A DNA stretch of 64,000 nt, from the NCBI GenBank assembly GCA_037157565.1, contig JAZHRO010000019.1, forward strand, positions 60,014,501 to 60,078,500. The letters are read 5' to 3'. The notes beneath the pieces were generated by a model. That model ran no database searches, was not told where the DNA came from, and saw only the letters and a program-made list of their open reading frames with translations. A program made the translations under genes and the position numbers. Below, piece after piece: positions 10,181 to 20,460 of the stretch. Source of the stretch: Thalassia testudinum (Eukaryota > Streptophyta > Magnoliopsida > Alismatales > Hydrocharitaceae). The first letter of the stretch is position 1; each line of letters starts with the position of its first letter.

Positions 10181-11329
10181 ATTCCCTTCCCTCACCTCCT
10201 CTGATCAGTCCAGATCAGAGGGGAAGAATTCATCAAATCATGTTTCAAATTATCTCCCTCTTCATTTTTTTTCACAATCCAGTTCTGATTTCTGTTTTAC
10301 GACAAGTTTTTCTCATCTTTCACCCACACACCCTGATCCAATTTTAGATTTGGCTGGTTTACAACCTCAGATCTGAAAGTGGCGTCACAAGCACCTAACG
10401 GGCTTCTCACTCACCCCATATTTGATCACAAAAGCCCCTTGATTTTGGGTCGAATTCCTCAGTTTGTCAGATTTCTTTCCAACATGGATTTTAGGGATTT
10501 TTGCTTTCTGGATTTCACTGCCTAATCTGACAGATTGAAGATGATTTGAATTTCTTGTTGGCAAGGACACTGAGAGGTTTTCTGGTGACAGAAACCATCT
10601 CAGAAGAGCCATCCTTGAATCTGGTTTGCTATACTGTTAATGCATTCACAAGTTACTATGAATTCCCTTAATGAATTCTCAGTGCTGTTTTGATAATTCA
10701 GAATAGCCATACATTTTCTATTTTGATGATTACTGTGATAATTACTGAGGTGATTTGTATGGTGATTTCCTAACCTAAGGAGTTCTTAATACTCCTTAAG
10801 GTTGCAAGAAACTGGGATTTGATCTTATGGTTTTAATTGACTGACTTAAGTCTTCCTTCATGCTGTCTATAGCATTAGGAAGAATTAATTCAGTGATGTT
10901 TTTGGATTTAATCTGAAATGAGGTTTTTGATGAGGGTTGTTTGGGCATTTGAATTGAGACATTTTGTGATTTTTGTTAGAATTCAAACCCTTGTCAGATT
11001 TGTGATTCACTTATCTACTTTTTAGTTGGTTTTGATTGCTTTTAATCCCAGTTACACAGTGAAGTGCTGCATCTGGCAGATACATATTTCCCTCTTCTCT
11101 AAATTCTTCCCTTCTCACCTGTTGAACTCACCATCTTCTTCAAAATGGACTAACTGGAACAGCAGTTAGCCCATTTGACAGTAGCTTAGGCTGCTATAGA
11201 AACATTGAAAACTGAAGCTGCATTCCCCTTCTCATCTCTGACAGTGGCTGATGCTGCTGTTAGAAAAAGAAAATTAAACACAATAAATCCTTCCTTTCTC
11301 ACCTCCTGCTGAAATCTAACTGAAATCTG

Positions 11330-11900
11330 ATATTGTACATATATATATATAGAACTAACTATAACTATAATGTACATAATAACTATGTAAAGTATGTATA
11401 TATCTACTGAAATGTAAGTGTACATAATTAATCACCTCTTGAATAGTATATATACATATAAATTAGATAAATTAGTAATTTAGGGTTATAATTAAGTTAA
11501 TTGAATATGTAGACCTAGGTTAATATATATTAAGTAATTTAAGCTAGTTAAAGTATATTTATACCCATTTTAGATTACTGTTATTTAGTTTATAAGTTAA
11601 ACAGCCAAAAGCTGCTACTTTAATATAAATAAAACATAAATTAATTCAGAAAAATAAAATAAAAATATGTATAAAATACTTAAGTATATAATCTAAATAT
11701 GTATAAGGTCAATTAGACCATTTACTAACTAATTTATAAGTAATTAACCAATAAAGCACCTAAATCAGCCTATACAAACAGCCTACTTTAATGAATTTAT
11801 TTCTATAGTAAACCTAATTAAAATTAAAAATTAATTAAACAATTATGTAGTATTATGTAAATACTTTATTCTCCATAATTTAATTTATTTTTTTTAATAA
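11330..11900. other. AT-rich non-coding stretch
   Basis: Nearly pure A/T sequence with short TATATA runs and no reading frame. It directly precedes the GC-rich hairpin cluster, making an abrupt composition change at about 11905. Confidence 0.6.
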
Positions 11901-11902
11901 TT

Positions 11903-12078
11903 TATGGCCCTCAAATCGAGGGCCAAATTCGCCTCCAGGCGCAGCTGCGCCAGATTTCCAGCGCAGATGTGGCGCTGGAATAGCGCCACATCGTGCACTG
12001 CAAATCGCGTGCAACGCTATAATAGGAATTTGTGCTTACGTCTCCACAGTCGTCACAGGCGCTGGGCGCCCGAATCAA
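11903..12078. repeat. Cluster of short GC-rich hairpins
   Basis: Five or more short inverted repeats are packed into about 170 bp: GGCCCTC/GAGGGCC around a 5-base loop, the palindrome GGCGCAGCTGCGCC, TTCCAGCGC/GCGCTGGAA, overlapping GTGGCGC/GCGCCAC, and GGCGC/GCGCC near 12060. They begin right after the AT-rich stretch. No coding function is visible. The cluster could be the end of an inserted element or a structured RNA segment. Confidence 0.6.
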
Positions 12079-12559
12079 GCGAACATTACATGCATACCCG
12101 ATCCGATTATGAGCATCTCTAAGTATTGTGAATTGTGTGGGGTCGGGGGCCCGAGTGTGTGTGCGGCGTGGGGCTGAGGCCCTGCGCTGATTCTGAAAGC
12201 ATAATTAAACAGCCTAATCAAGATTAGGGCGCACTCAGTAGAAGTCTGATCCCACCCTTTGGGTGCAGCGTATCCCTCGAAAAGTGCACCAGCAAATTAA
12301 TCACATTTTTAACTGCTTAATAAAAGCTAATGATGGTTGCTTAATCACCTCTCCACTGCAACTTCTGAAATGTGTTAAGACAGAAATACAAAAGAGAAGA
12401 ACAGAAGAGACTTAGTGTATATACAGAGAAAGATAAAAGACGTATATATATGTAAATACAAATACAATAAAAAGATAAACATATATATATACATATGTAC
12501 ATGCAGTATAGCCTATTACATTTGTTTAAGTAAACCTATAAAATTACTAACAGAATAAA

Positions 12560-12662
12560 ATGTCACCATAAACGTCGCTAAAGACCTCAGTTTTCCCTCT
12601 TTAGGTTTGTATAGTGTTTTCTGAGATTTAGCGACGCTTATGTCTGTCACTAAAACTGCTGT
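12560..12662. repeat. Imperfect inverted repeat with TTAGCGACG core
   Basis: Left arm AACGTCGCTAAAGACCTCAG pairs with the right arm CTGAGATTTAGCGACGCTT across about 45 bp. TTAGCGACG-type arms are common in plant CACTA elements and related MITEs, so this may be a small DNA-transposon relic inside copy 1. Confidence 0.5.
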
Positions 12663-13147
12663 ATGCATTACTATAGATAACAAACTAGTAAGTTAAGTTA
12701 ATATACTATAACATCTTAGTCTATTATGTACTTCCATGTTAGTATTAATATTATAACTTGTAAATACATAGTTTAAGGTATAGTAATAAATTGTTTGGTG
12801 CTTGTTTTTAGTTAGTTTTTACAAAAATTACAATTAACTTTTAGTAAGTAGGCAAACCATTTTTATATTTATTCATTCTTTAATAAGATGTAAAGTTTTT
12901 TTTGGAATTAGAGGATAATTTTGAGATCAAAGAGCGAGCGATGTAATTCAATAAATTGCCTACCAGTGAACGACCTGGAACAAAATCAGTAAAAATTAGA
13001 TAAGTAAATAATAATAATGGTTTTAATGACTGGTACTCACCCTAACTCACCACTTTGACACTCTCAGTGTTACATACTACAACAACCAACATCAATTATA
13101 ATCAATCATCACATTGCATCCACCCATTCAGTCATTTATTATTATTA

Positions 13148-13219
13148 CTAACGCCCACCCCTCTGACCTCGTTCTCGGCCGCGCCTGCGACCCGCCTCGC
13201 TAGTCCCTCGTCGAGGCAT
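13148..13219 (-). pseudogene. gag 5' end (MPRRGT...), copy 1
   Basis: A 23-codon frame begins MPRRGTSEAGRRRGR, the arginine-rich start typical of Tekay/Del gag, and ends in TAG. It lies 168 bp downstream (minus sense) of the primer site. CTTGCAG directly precedes the ATG region, so a 5' leader intron is conceivable. The rest of gag resumes about 4.2 kb further on at 8970. Confidence 0.7.
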
Positions 13220-13386
13220 CTTCTGCAAGGAGACGCGAAAACAGAACGGAAACACGTCAATATAAACGATATCTAACGAAGAAGTCTAAGAGCTTATGTC
13301 AAAAGAACGTTGTGATGGCTACTCTAGTTACAGACACGTGAATTGGTTATTTTCCATTCAGTTGGTTCACTTCTCAGGACGACCTT

Positions 13387-13398
13387 GCTCTGATACCA
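13387..13398 (-). promoter_or_regulatory. Primer binding site (initiator-Met tRNA), copy 1
   Basis: The minus strand reads TGGTATCAGAGC three bases from the 5' LTR. This is the canonical plant retrotransposon site complementary to the 3' end of initiator-methionine tRNA and primes minus-strand DNA synthesis. It fixes the orientation of the element. Confidence 0.92.
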
Positions 13399-13401
13399 TC
13401 T

Positions 13402-16077
13402 TGTTACGACCCGATTCCCGAATCCCTACGAGATACGAGAATCGGACCGACTCAACTGATCCCAAAACCTAGTCGCCCAACGAGAAAGTAATCAAAAGAG
13501 CAGTAAAATAAACCGCATTCACCATGTATATAACTAGCAGTAACAAAATACAGCAGTAAAGAAAAGAAATACTACAGTATACACCACCACAACAGTAAAG
13601 AATTAAACATGTACATAAACATGGAGCTTACAATACAGAGGTAACAGAAACTACTCACTACAACAGAAAGAAAGTACAGTGGGTACTACACAGTAACACT
13701 ACTGGCCTCTACTAGGCCCAGCACCCTCTGCAGTCGCCGACTCTGGCTGCTCAACACCTAGTCTTGAAAAGGTAACAAAGGTGACACGTCAGCGAAACGC
13801 TAAGTAGAGTGGCAACTAAAAGTTAAGAAACAGTAAGGTGGATAGTAGCTGTTATATTTTTAATTTCTTTCATTATATTTTCCATTTACTCGTTATCGAA
13901 TTATCCCTCAGATTCTTCTTTTGATCTTGAATGTTCCTCGTGGGAACGATCTTGAATTCAGTGTTTTCCAAAAAGTAGAAGTAGCACGTGGTGCTCTCCT
14001 GCCTGGGAGAGTCCCCCGTGGTGGTCCTACCCTCAGTCAACCACCCCAAGGTCGCTGACAGACGTAACAGTGACTACGGAACGCGTGATAAACGTACGGG
14101 TAGCTACCCCACACTAGCACGCGGTCAGTCATTTCCGTTAACGAGTGCACCCAAAGCACAGCACGGAATCAGTATAGGGCAAAGCCCTCTCAGTAACAGG
14201 GGTCCAGCCTCTCCACAGTAACTAAACAGGGGTCTTGCTCTTCCACAGTCCGTGCACCCTCGCCTGACTACCTTGTTTGCCCAGTGGGTCGAACAAGTCG
14301 GTGTAGGAGGGCTAGCAGAACCCCGGGGCCTGTGGGGTAGCTAGTGCTCTCCCTACACTAGTAGCTCTCCTCGGTACTGTATACACGATGGCCAAAAGTC
14401 AGTACTAAGTAGCCAGACCAAGTCCCGGGTCCCTGGGGCAGCTAGCTCCGCTTTGCACTAAACAGGGGGGGACAGTCGCTCGTCAGCTACTTCCCCAATT
14501 CTATTCCATTCACTTTCCAGGAGTTCTACTCCTAATTTCCCATAGGGTTCATGCTCTTTCAACTCAGCCAATTTAGGTTTCACCGTTCCAGCTTTATATC
14601 CATATAACCCATGTTCTCAATAGTAATTATTTATTCATAAACATGCAGCTGTTAACCAATTTAGAGGCAGTTATCGTTTCCTTTCTACTTTTCCAAGACT
14701 GCAATGTATAGATATTCAATCTAGTTTTTCAGTCGTAGGATTCATGTCATACCCTAGGATCTATCATTCAATCTAGTTTTCCAATCTTAAGATTCATGCA
14801 ATACCCTAGGATCTATCATTCAATCTAATTTTTCAGTCCTAGGGTTCATGCAATGCCCTAAACTCTATTAATTATTTCACAAGTGTATAATCTTTGATAA
14901 ATAAATTAAAGAGCCACTCTACCCGCGAAACCGGGAGTACTGGGGGCGTAATCGGCAAGCCCGCGTGCCTCCGCAACCCCCAGAGCCGCAACGGAACGGG
15001 GTCCTAACACAAGGATCAAAGACAAGAAGCTACTCAGAACAGCATACGATTACTGTAAACAGGTAGAGGAACTAAATCTGAGAAGAACGAAACTTGTAAT
15101 GCGGAAAACGGACTCCGAATGGACCCTAAATAGGTTAAAAACGACGAGCCTGCCCAAAATCAGACGTCTGGAACTTCTTCCAAACGTCTTAAATGATCGC
15201 TCAGGTCATACCTTGATCTGCTCGGTCCTTCAGACGTCCAGAAGCCCGCTGAACCATCTGGACTTAGTTTCCAGACATCCGACTGTCACTTCGGACGTCT
15301 GGAGACCCCCTCCGTCGTTTGGTGCTGTGCCCAAACATTTGATCTATATGAGATGGCGTGCCCTTGCACCTTCTTGAACAAATCCTGCACACACACGCGC
15401 CCGCTCTCAACACCAAAGGAAGCAGAAGACTTCGGTGGAAACGGCTGCATGGCCGTACACGCGAAAGAAGATAAAAATAACGTACCTTTTAGATGTCTGG
15501 ACCTTCCTCCAGACGTCTCCTTCATCGTCTGGACATAAGTCCAGACGTCTGATTCTGGAAAATTTTCCCAGAATCAGGACCTCGCCCTCTGCCCGCAGCG
15601 CACGGCCATGCCGCGCCGCGCTCGCCTGCTGCCTGAGCTGCAGCAGCTTCTCCGTGGCACCCCACGCTTGCTGCGCACCGGCCGATCGGCTCTAGCTGCT
15701 CCGGCGAGCTCGCACCCTCGCGGTCAAGCTCCCTCTTCCTCTCGCAACAGCCCCTCCTCCCCACGCACTCGCAGCAGCCGCTGCTGCCGCTCTCGCCCGC
15801 TCGCTCTCTCGCTGACAAGGAGAAGAAGAAGGCGGTGGAGTGAGGGTGAGAGAGAGGGAGAGGCATATTTGAAGGTAGCGCGGGGAGAGAGAAAGAGGAA
15901 AGGTTGCGTCCGCAGGGAGGGAGGAAAGAGGAGGGCGGCGGGCATGCGCGTGCAGACGCGAACCTGTACGCCGAAAAAATTTAATTCCAGACGTCTGGGA
16001 AGGCTTCCAGACATCTGATCAGACGTCTGGACCACTTCCCAAACGTCTTAAACGACGCTTGATGCCTGGTTATAACA
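13402..16077 (-). repeat. 5' LTR of chromovirus copy 1
   Basis: The LTR is 2676 bp, with a TG start at 13402, its end at 16077 and CCTTA following. It is colinear with 1572-4174. It carries three 52-bp units (14714, 14766, 14818) against two in the partner, and about 27 bp near 14934 that the partner lacks. The palindrome array occupies 15160-16050. The TATA box is decayed (minus AAATATG near 15865). Confidence 0.9.
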
Positions 16078-16082
16078 CCTTA

Positions 16083-16560
16083 CTACTATCAATACTAATA
16101 TCTTGATCTCATTTTCTACTTGTTTCACTATATCTTGAGCTTTTATCTTTTTCTTTCCTTTCTTTTCTTTATTGTATTCTTGGATCTCTTCTACTATTTT
16201 CTTTACTTTTGGCTTTACTGGTGTAAAATTCTCTCTTCATATTTTTGGTTTTTCCTCGGTCTTTATCTTTCCATCAGTGATTAGCAAGTTCTCTTCGTCA
16301 TTCTTTAACCTAAGTATTTTCTTTACATGATAAGCATTGGGCTCAAGACTTAATTCTCCAAGCTCAAACTCTTCTGTTTTCTAGTTGTAAGCTTCCACCA
16401 AGTCTCTAAGTTCTTTGTTGATGGATGTAGCAAAAGGAGTCTTGAAAAACTCCTCTTTCACATCTTCTTCAATAACCTTCCATGTCTTTTTTATTGTGAA
16501 TATTATGCATTTGGTGTCAATTTCAGGCTTATAAAACAAGAGATTAATGTTTTAAGTTGT
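16083..16560 (-). pseudogene. Remnant of an unidentified coding sequence in an older transposon
   Basis: The minus strand can be read through two stops as a lysine/glutamate-rich protein containing EEDVKEEFFKTPFATSINKE and LRDLVEAYN. It was contiguous with the DUF1985-like peptide at 1469-1566 before copy 1 inserted. I do not recognise the family with certainty; an Ulp1-type DNA transposon is the best guess. Confidence 0.35.
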
Positions 16561-16564
16561 CATT

Positions 16565-17365
16565 CTTGTGAAAGTCTTTAAATATTACTGGTGATTTTCA
16601 AAAATCACCCGTGTATTTCCATTTTACATCGATGATTTGTGATTTTGTATTCAATTTTGAAATATCACTGGTGCATTTCCATTTTGCACTAATGATTTTG
16701 AAATATCACCAATGTATTTTAATTTTATACTAATGATTTTTGTGCTTTGATTTTATTATGCAAGGACGTAATATGGAAAATCATTGGTTCATTTTCATTT
16801 TTCATCGGTGATTTTAAAATATCACAGGTGCCTTTTTCATTTTTGAACAAGTGATTTTTACCCAAATTAGAGTATGAGGTAATTTTTGCTCTAATCATTG
16901 GCGATTTTGACATAATTACTGATGATTTTTGCCCTAATCAAAGATTGAGGTGCATCGTAGCACAAATCATCAATGATATGCAATATATCGCTGTTGAGTT
17001 TTGCCCTAATAAGAGAGTGAGGTGCCTTTTAGCACTAATCACTATTGATATGTATGACATCACCGGTGATTTTTATCTTAATAAGAGGGTGAGGTGATTC
17101 TTAGCACGAATCATCGATGACATGCATAACATCACCGGTGATTAGGCCATTAATTAGATATTAAGGTGCTTCGTAGTATAAATCATCGATGATATACATG
17201 ATATCACCGGTGATTTTTACCCTAAACAGAGAGTGAGGTGATTCTTAGCACGAATCACCGATGATAATATATCACTGATGATTGGAGCATTAATCTGATA
17301 TTAAGGTGTCTCTTAGCATGAATCACTGATGATATGCATGATATCACTAGCGATTAGCGGTGACA
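16565..17365. repeat. Diverged tandem array with ATCACCGGTGAT palindromes
   Basis: Units of roughly 60-75 bp carry ATCACCGGTGAT or decayed forms (ATCACTGGTGAT, ATCATCGATGAT). Each is followed by TTTTTGCCCTAAT and then GTGAGGTG.TTCTTAGCACGAATCA. The best preserved copies are between 17050 and 17300. Such arrays resemble the subterminal repeats of class II elements (CACTA or Mutator-like), where the transposase binds. It lies next to transposon-like coding remnants, which fits. Terminal inverted repeats were not identified. Confidence 0.6.
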
Positions 17366-17387
17366 TTTGAAAATCATTTATGACAGG

Positions 17388-17852
17388 TCAAATGCTCATG
17401 AAAAGTAAACATTCATATGTGATTGGGAAGGTTACATATTTTAAATCATTGGTGAATTCTACGTTTTGAAACTGTTCATCATCGATGCGTTTACCTTCTG
17501 TTGCATGTTCACTGTGTTGATCTTTTCTATTACGGATCTTGTTATTAATGTCGTTGGTGCTTCGAGATAATCTTTTGGTTGGAAGAGAGAGTAAGAAGCT
17601 TGGTTGTGCACCGGTAACGTCGGCGGAGGTGTGAGGGAGAGCGGAGGTTGCTAGATGGTAGGGGTTAGGGCTTTTGGAATTCAAAGGGACACGTTCTTTA
17701 GGGGTGGGGACAAAACACGTGGTGGTGTAGGGGAAATGGGGTTTGGGTGGTGGCGGCCCACCACACGCTTCTTCAATAAATATGATTCTGGAACTCGATA
17801 TTGAGATTGGGCATGGAACACTTCTCCTTTCTTTTGCTTTTTCCATGCTCAT
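17388..17852 (-). CDS. Unrecognised 154-codon open frame
   Basis: The frame begins MSMEKAKERRSVPCP and is rich in Ser, Pro and Thr. I recognise no domain. It lies directly beside the ATCACCGGTGAT array, so it may be a captured fragment or chance. No introns, conserved motif or polyadenylation context support it as a gene. Confidence 0.15.
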   Translation of the reverse strand: MSMEKAKERRSVPCPISISSSRIIFIEEACGGPPPPKPHFPYTTTCFVPTPKERVPLNSKSPNPYHLATSALPHTSADVTGAQPSFLLSLPTKRLSRSTNDINNKIRNRKDQHSEHATEGKRIDDEQFQNVEFTNDLKYVTFPITYECLLFMSI

Positions 17853-18141
17853 ACTACACTTCTATTCTGGTAATAGAATAATGCTTATGTAAATCACGAT
17901 CACTATATATGGTTGTTACAAGGGGCTTTAGCTGGATAATGGAAAATAAGAACTGAAAAAAATATAAACAGGACTTTATTACTCTATAAATCGATTTTGC
18001 AAGATATGTATTTCAATGTTTTTTGAGGCCTTAGGGCTATCAAAAGATTCGGCACCAAAGAAAGGGAACGGAATATCCTACCTGTAAGTTGTTGCATCGG
18101 GGATAAGAATGTCAAGGTAGTGCACCAGCAGTAGATGATGA

Positions 18142-18143
<2 letters not shown>

Positions 18144-18220
<77 letters not shown>

Positions 18221-18225
18221 TTTTT
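18144..18225. repeat. (TA)n microsatellite followed by poly-T
   Basis: About 30 uninterrupted TA units (18144-18203) run directly into 23 T residues. Flanking sequence shows no gene. Confidence 0.95.
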
Positions 18226-19328
18226 CAAATGTCTTTTAATTTGAATAAATGCAATTAAAATAACTCCAGGACTAAAAAGCTTAATTTGTTGCTTATCCGA
18301 GTCACGTAACTTTCTACGGAGAAAAAAGAGGTGATTGGTAGACTCGTTTAACACCTGTTCATATATAGCATCTTAGACGGGGAGGTGAATTAAGCCTTTG
18401 TGTTTTTCGGAGTGTTTCTAACGAAGCCTAAGCAAGATAGAAATTCGTTGAGTTTTCTTGTTCTTTTTCACTTATTTTTTCCCTTGATCCTGAACTTTGG
18501 GTTTATTTAGGACTCTGTGTTTGACTTTTGTTTAGGTCTGGATTCTTATTGTAAAGTCCTCCTTCCGTGATTCTACTCTACTTAGGTCCATGAACGTTCA
18601 TGTATCCTATGTATTTTTCTTGGCTTTCATTTTGTGAATTCGTCTCTTCTGCCAGACGTTATCCGAATAAAGGTAAGGAAATGCATGTCACAATGAATTT
18701 TGAAATGCATGGAGTGATAAAATGTGATGAATCTGATAAGTAGGACGAAGATGCTTAATTGTTCATGGAGATAAATAGTGAGCTGGATACATTCAAGAGA
18801 TTAAAATGTTGTCTATATTAAAGATGAAAAAAATATGCGGTGGAAAACATTGCATTACAATCTGTATATCTAACTTTATGCCCCCATGTACCCTTGAAGA
18901 AAACCTCTGCGATGAAATAAAATCTTGCATATCCTACAACCAAACGCTAAGTGGAGGATAGAAGAGGAAGTCGATCCTTCGCAAGTAGAGTAGATATTAG
19001 GGTGCATTGACAGAACCATGTCTAAGGATCTCAACAAAATGGTCCCATACCCTCCTTTAAGGTTGGGGAAAGTGGCACAAATTAGGGGGTGATTAAAGCC
19101 AATTTTGTATGGGTCCTATTTAGGCTCATAATAGGGAAAGAAGGTCTGTTTAAAATAATCAATCACAAAGAAACAAAAAATTAATTATTTATTTCTACCT
19201 AAAAAGGTATACATGTGGAGAGAGTTGGAGCACCCTCAAAAGTTTCATTAAGTAGTTATGGAGTATAAGGAAAATATCTCTTTCTTTGAGATCATGGCCT
19301 ATTTAAATGGTAGACCTCTCATAACGCA
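18226..19328. other. Intergenic, nothing recognised
   Basis: No coding frame longer than chance, no repeat family and no RNA gene could be supported here. Confidence 0.5.
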
Positions 19329-20460
19329 TGTAACATCCACCAGGTGAAATTTTTAAATTGTGACCACATTTTTCAATAAATGTGGGAACATGCCTTTAAT
19401 TAGTTATAACCATTATCTCATGGTTTATGTGTCAGGTCAAGCAGCCGAACTTAGTTTTACTTGGTTGACGGGACCTTGAGGCAGGTAGAAACAAAGGTGG
19501 TTTGCCTAGTCCATCAGGCAGGCATGGGCCATTTTCTGTTGTGATTCTTTTTAATCGGTTGACGACCTATCTTCATTAGGCGCATAGGTCGGTGATGCCT
19601 ATTTGATGGGTTTTGTACCTATTGCTTAGTGAGCCTCTTTGGGATTATTGTTGGGCCTTTACGAACCCTTCAATGATTGGGTTTTGATTAAGGATTTTCC
19701 TTCCCTTATCACTTGTCCTCAATCTCTTTAGTTAGTATACTAACTAAGAGAGTATCATCAAGTCGGAGAATTTCTTCCTCATTGTTGTCCCTAGAAAGCA
19801 ATCCATTCGTCAACACGATTTGACGATTGCATTTAAGCGGCTAGGAAGAATGAGTTAATGTAATATCGCATATTGGCACCTATTTGGAAGAGATTCTCGT
19901 AAGCATATCGACGCATGGAATTAGGCAGGTTGTGGATCTACTTGTCTCGGGTACATTGAGGTAATGATTGTAATCAATTGCATTTTAGGCAAGCAATGGC
20001 CAGCCACTAATTGTTTGATTTGTCTTACAATGATAAAGACCAGGATGATGTCATGGCCATCATTAGTGGAGATCGAGCATCTTGCCTTAGGAAGGTGTAA
20101 TGGCGCATTTGTCTAAGTGTAGCCATGGGCATTAAATGTTGACAAAATGTCGAGGATTCGAGATCCCATATCAGCACAATTTACCACACGTATCTTACGA
20201 TAATGTAGGTATAAATAGGAGGGGGTAGGTGAGAGTAAATGCACTCATTACCCTCTCAGTGAAAACATGTGAGCAACCATCTTGGGGTCTCTCGCCAGCA
20301 TTTAGGGTTTCACGAAGTTTGTCTCTCGTCTTCCACCACTCCAAGATGTCCTGGGATTGCCAGCAAAGGTCAGTCTTCTTCCTATGCTGGTCACTTGTTT
20401 GTAGAGACATTAGGGCTATATACATTTAGTTCCAATATCCGAAGTAGTGTTGCTCATAAA
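19329..20460 (+). mobile_element. Possible old LTR fragment
   Basis: The stretch begins TGTAACATCC, a common LTR start, and near 20210 has GTATAAATAGGAG followed by a CT-rich leader, as in an LTR promoter. No partner LTR, target duplication or coding region was found, so this is tentative. Confidence 0.25.

Larger units (their letters stand above)
8985..13147. other. 4.2 kb sequence separating gag 5' end from gag body
   Basis: Chromoviruses of this lineage do not normally have kilobases between the gag start and body. The stretch is not coding. It is AT-rich and contains a GC-richer LTR- or promoter-like part (9358-9990), a tandem repeat, a very AT-rich stretch, a hairpin cluster and a TTAGCGACG inverted repeat, each listed separately. 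Its left edge on the minus strand reads TAATTTCAG then CTTTCTAG, like a 3' splice site, so an intron is possible. A nested insertion is the alternative. I found no convincing target duplication or paired LTRs at its ends. Confidence 0.5.
1572..16077 (-). mobile_element. Ty3/Gypsy chromovirus copy 1 (Tekay/Del-like), complete but defective
   Basis: The element is bounded by two LTRs that start TGTTAC and end TATAACA on the plus strand, so each has TG...CA ends. A perfect 5-bp duplication, CCTTA, lies at 1567-1571 and 16078-16082. Coding order on the minus strand is gag, zinc knuckle, protease, reverse transcriptase, RNase H, integrase, chromodomain, which is the chromovirus order. The primer site beside the right LTR matches initiator-Met tRNA. 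LTR length, gag start and chromodomain point to the Tekay/Del lineage. Gag is split by about 4.2 kb of unrelated sequence and pol has stops and frameshifts, so it cannot be autonomous. It inserted into an older DNA-transposon-like sequence. Confidence 0.9.

Noticed and set aside
12180..12300. Possible tRNA-like fold with ACTCAGTAGAAG and CCCACCCTTTGGGTG
   Set aside because: No cloverleaf with A and B boxes in the right spacing could be built.
16565..17365. Possible CRISPR-like array because of regular palindromic repeats
   Set aside because: Units are diverged, the spacers are themselves repeated, and the context is a plant genome with transposon remnants.
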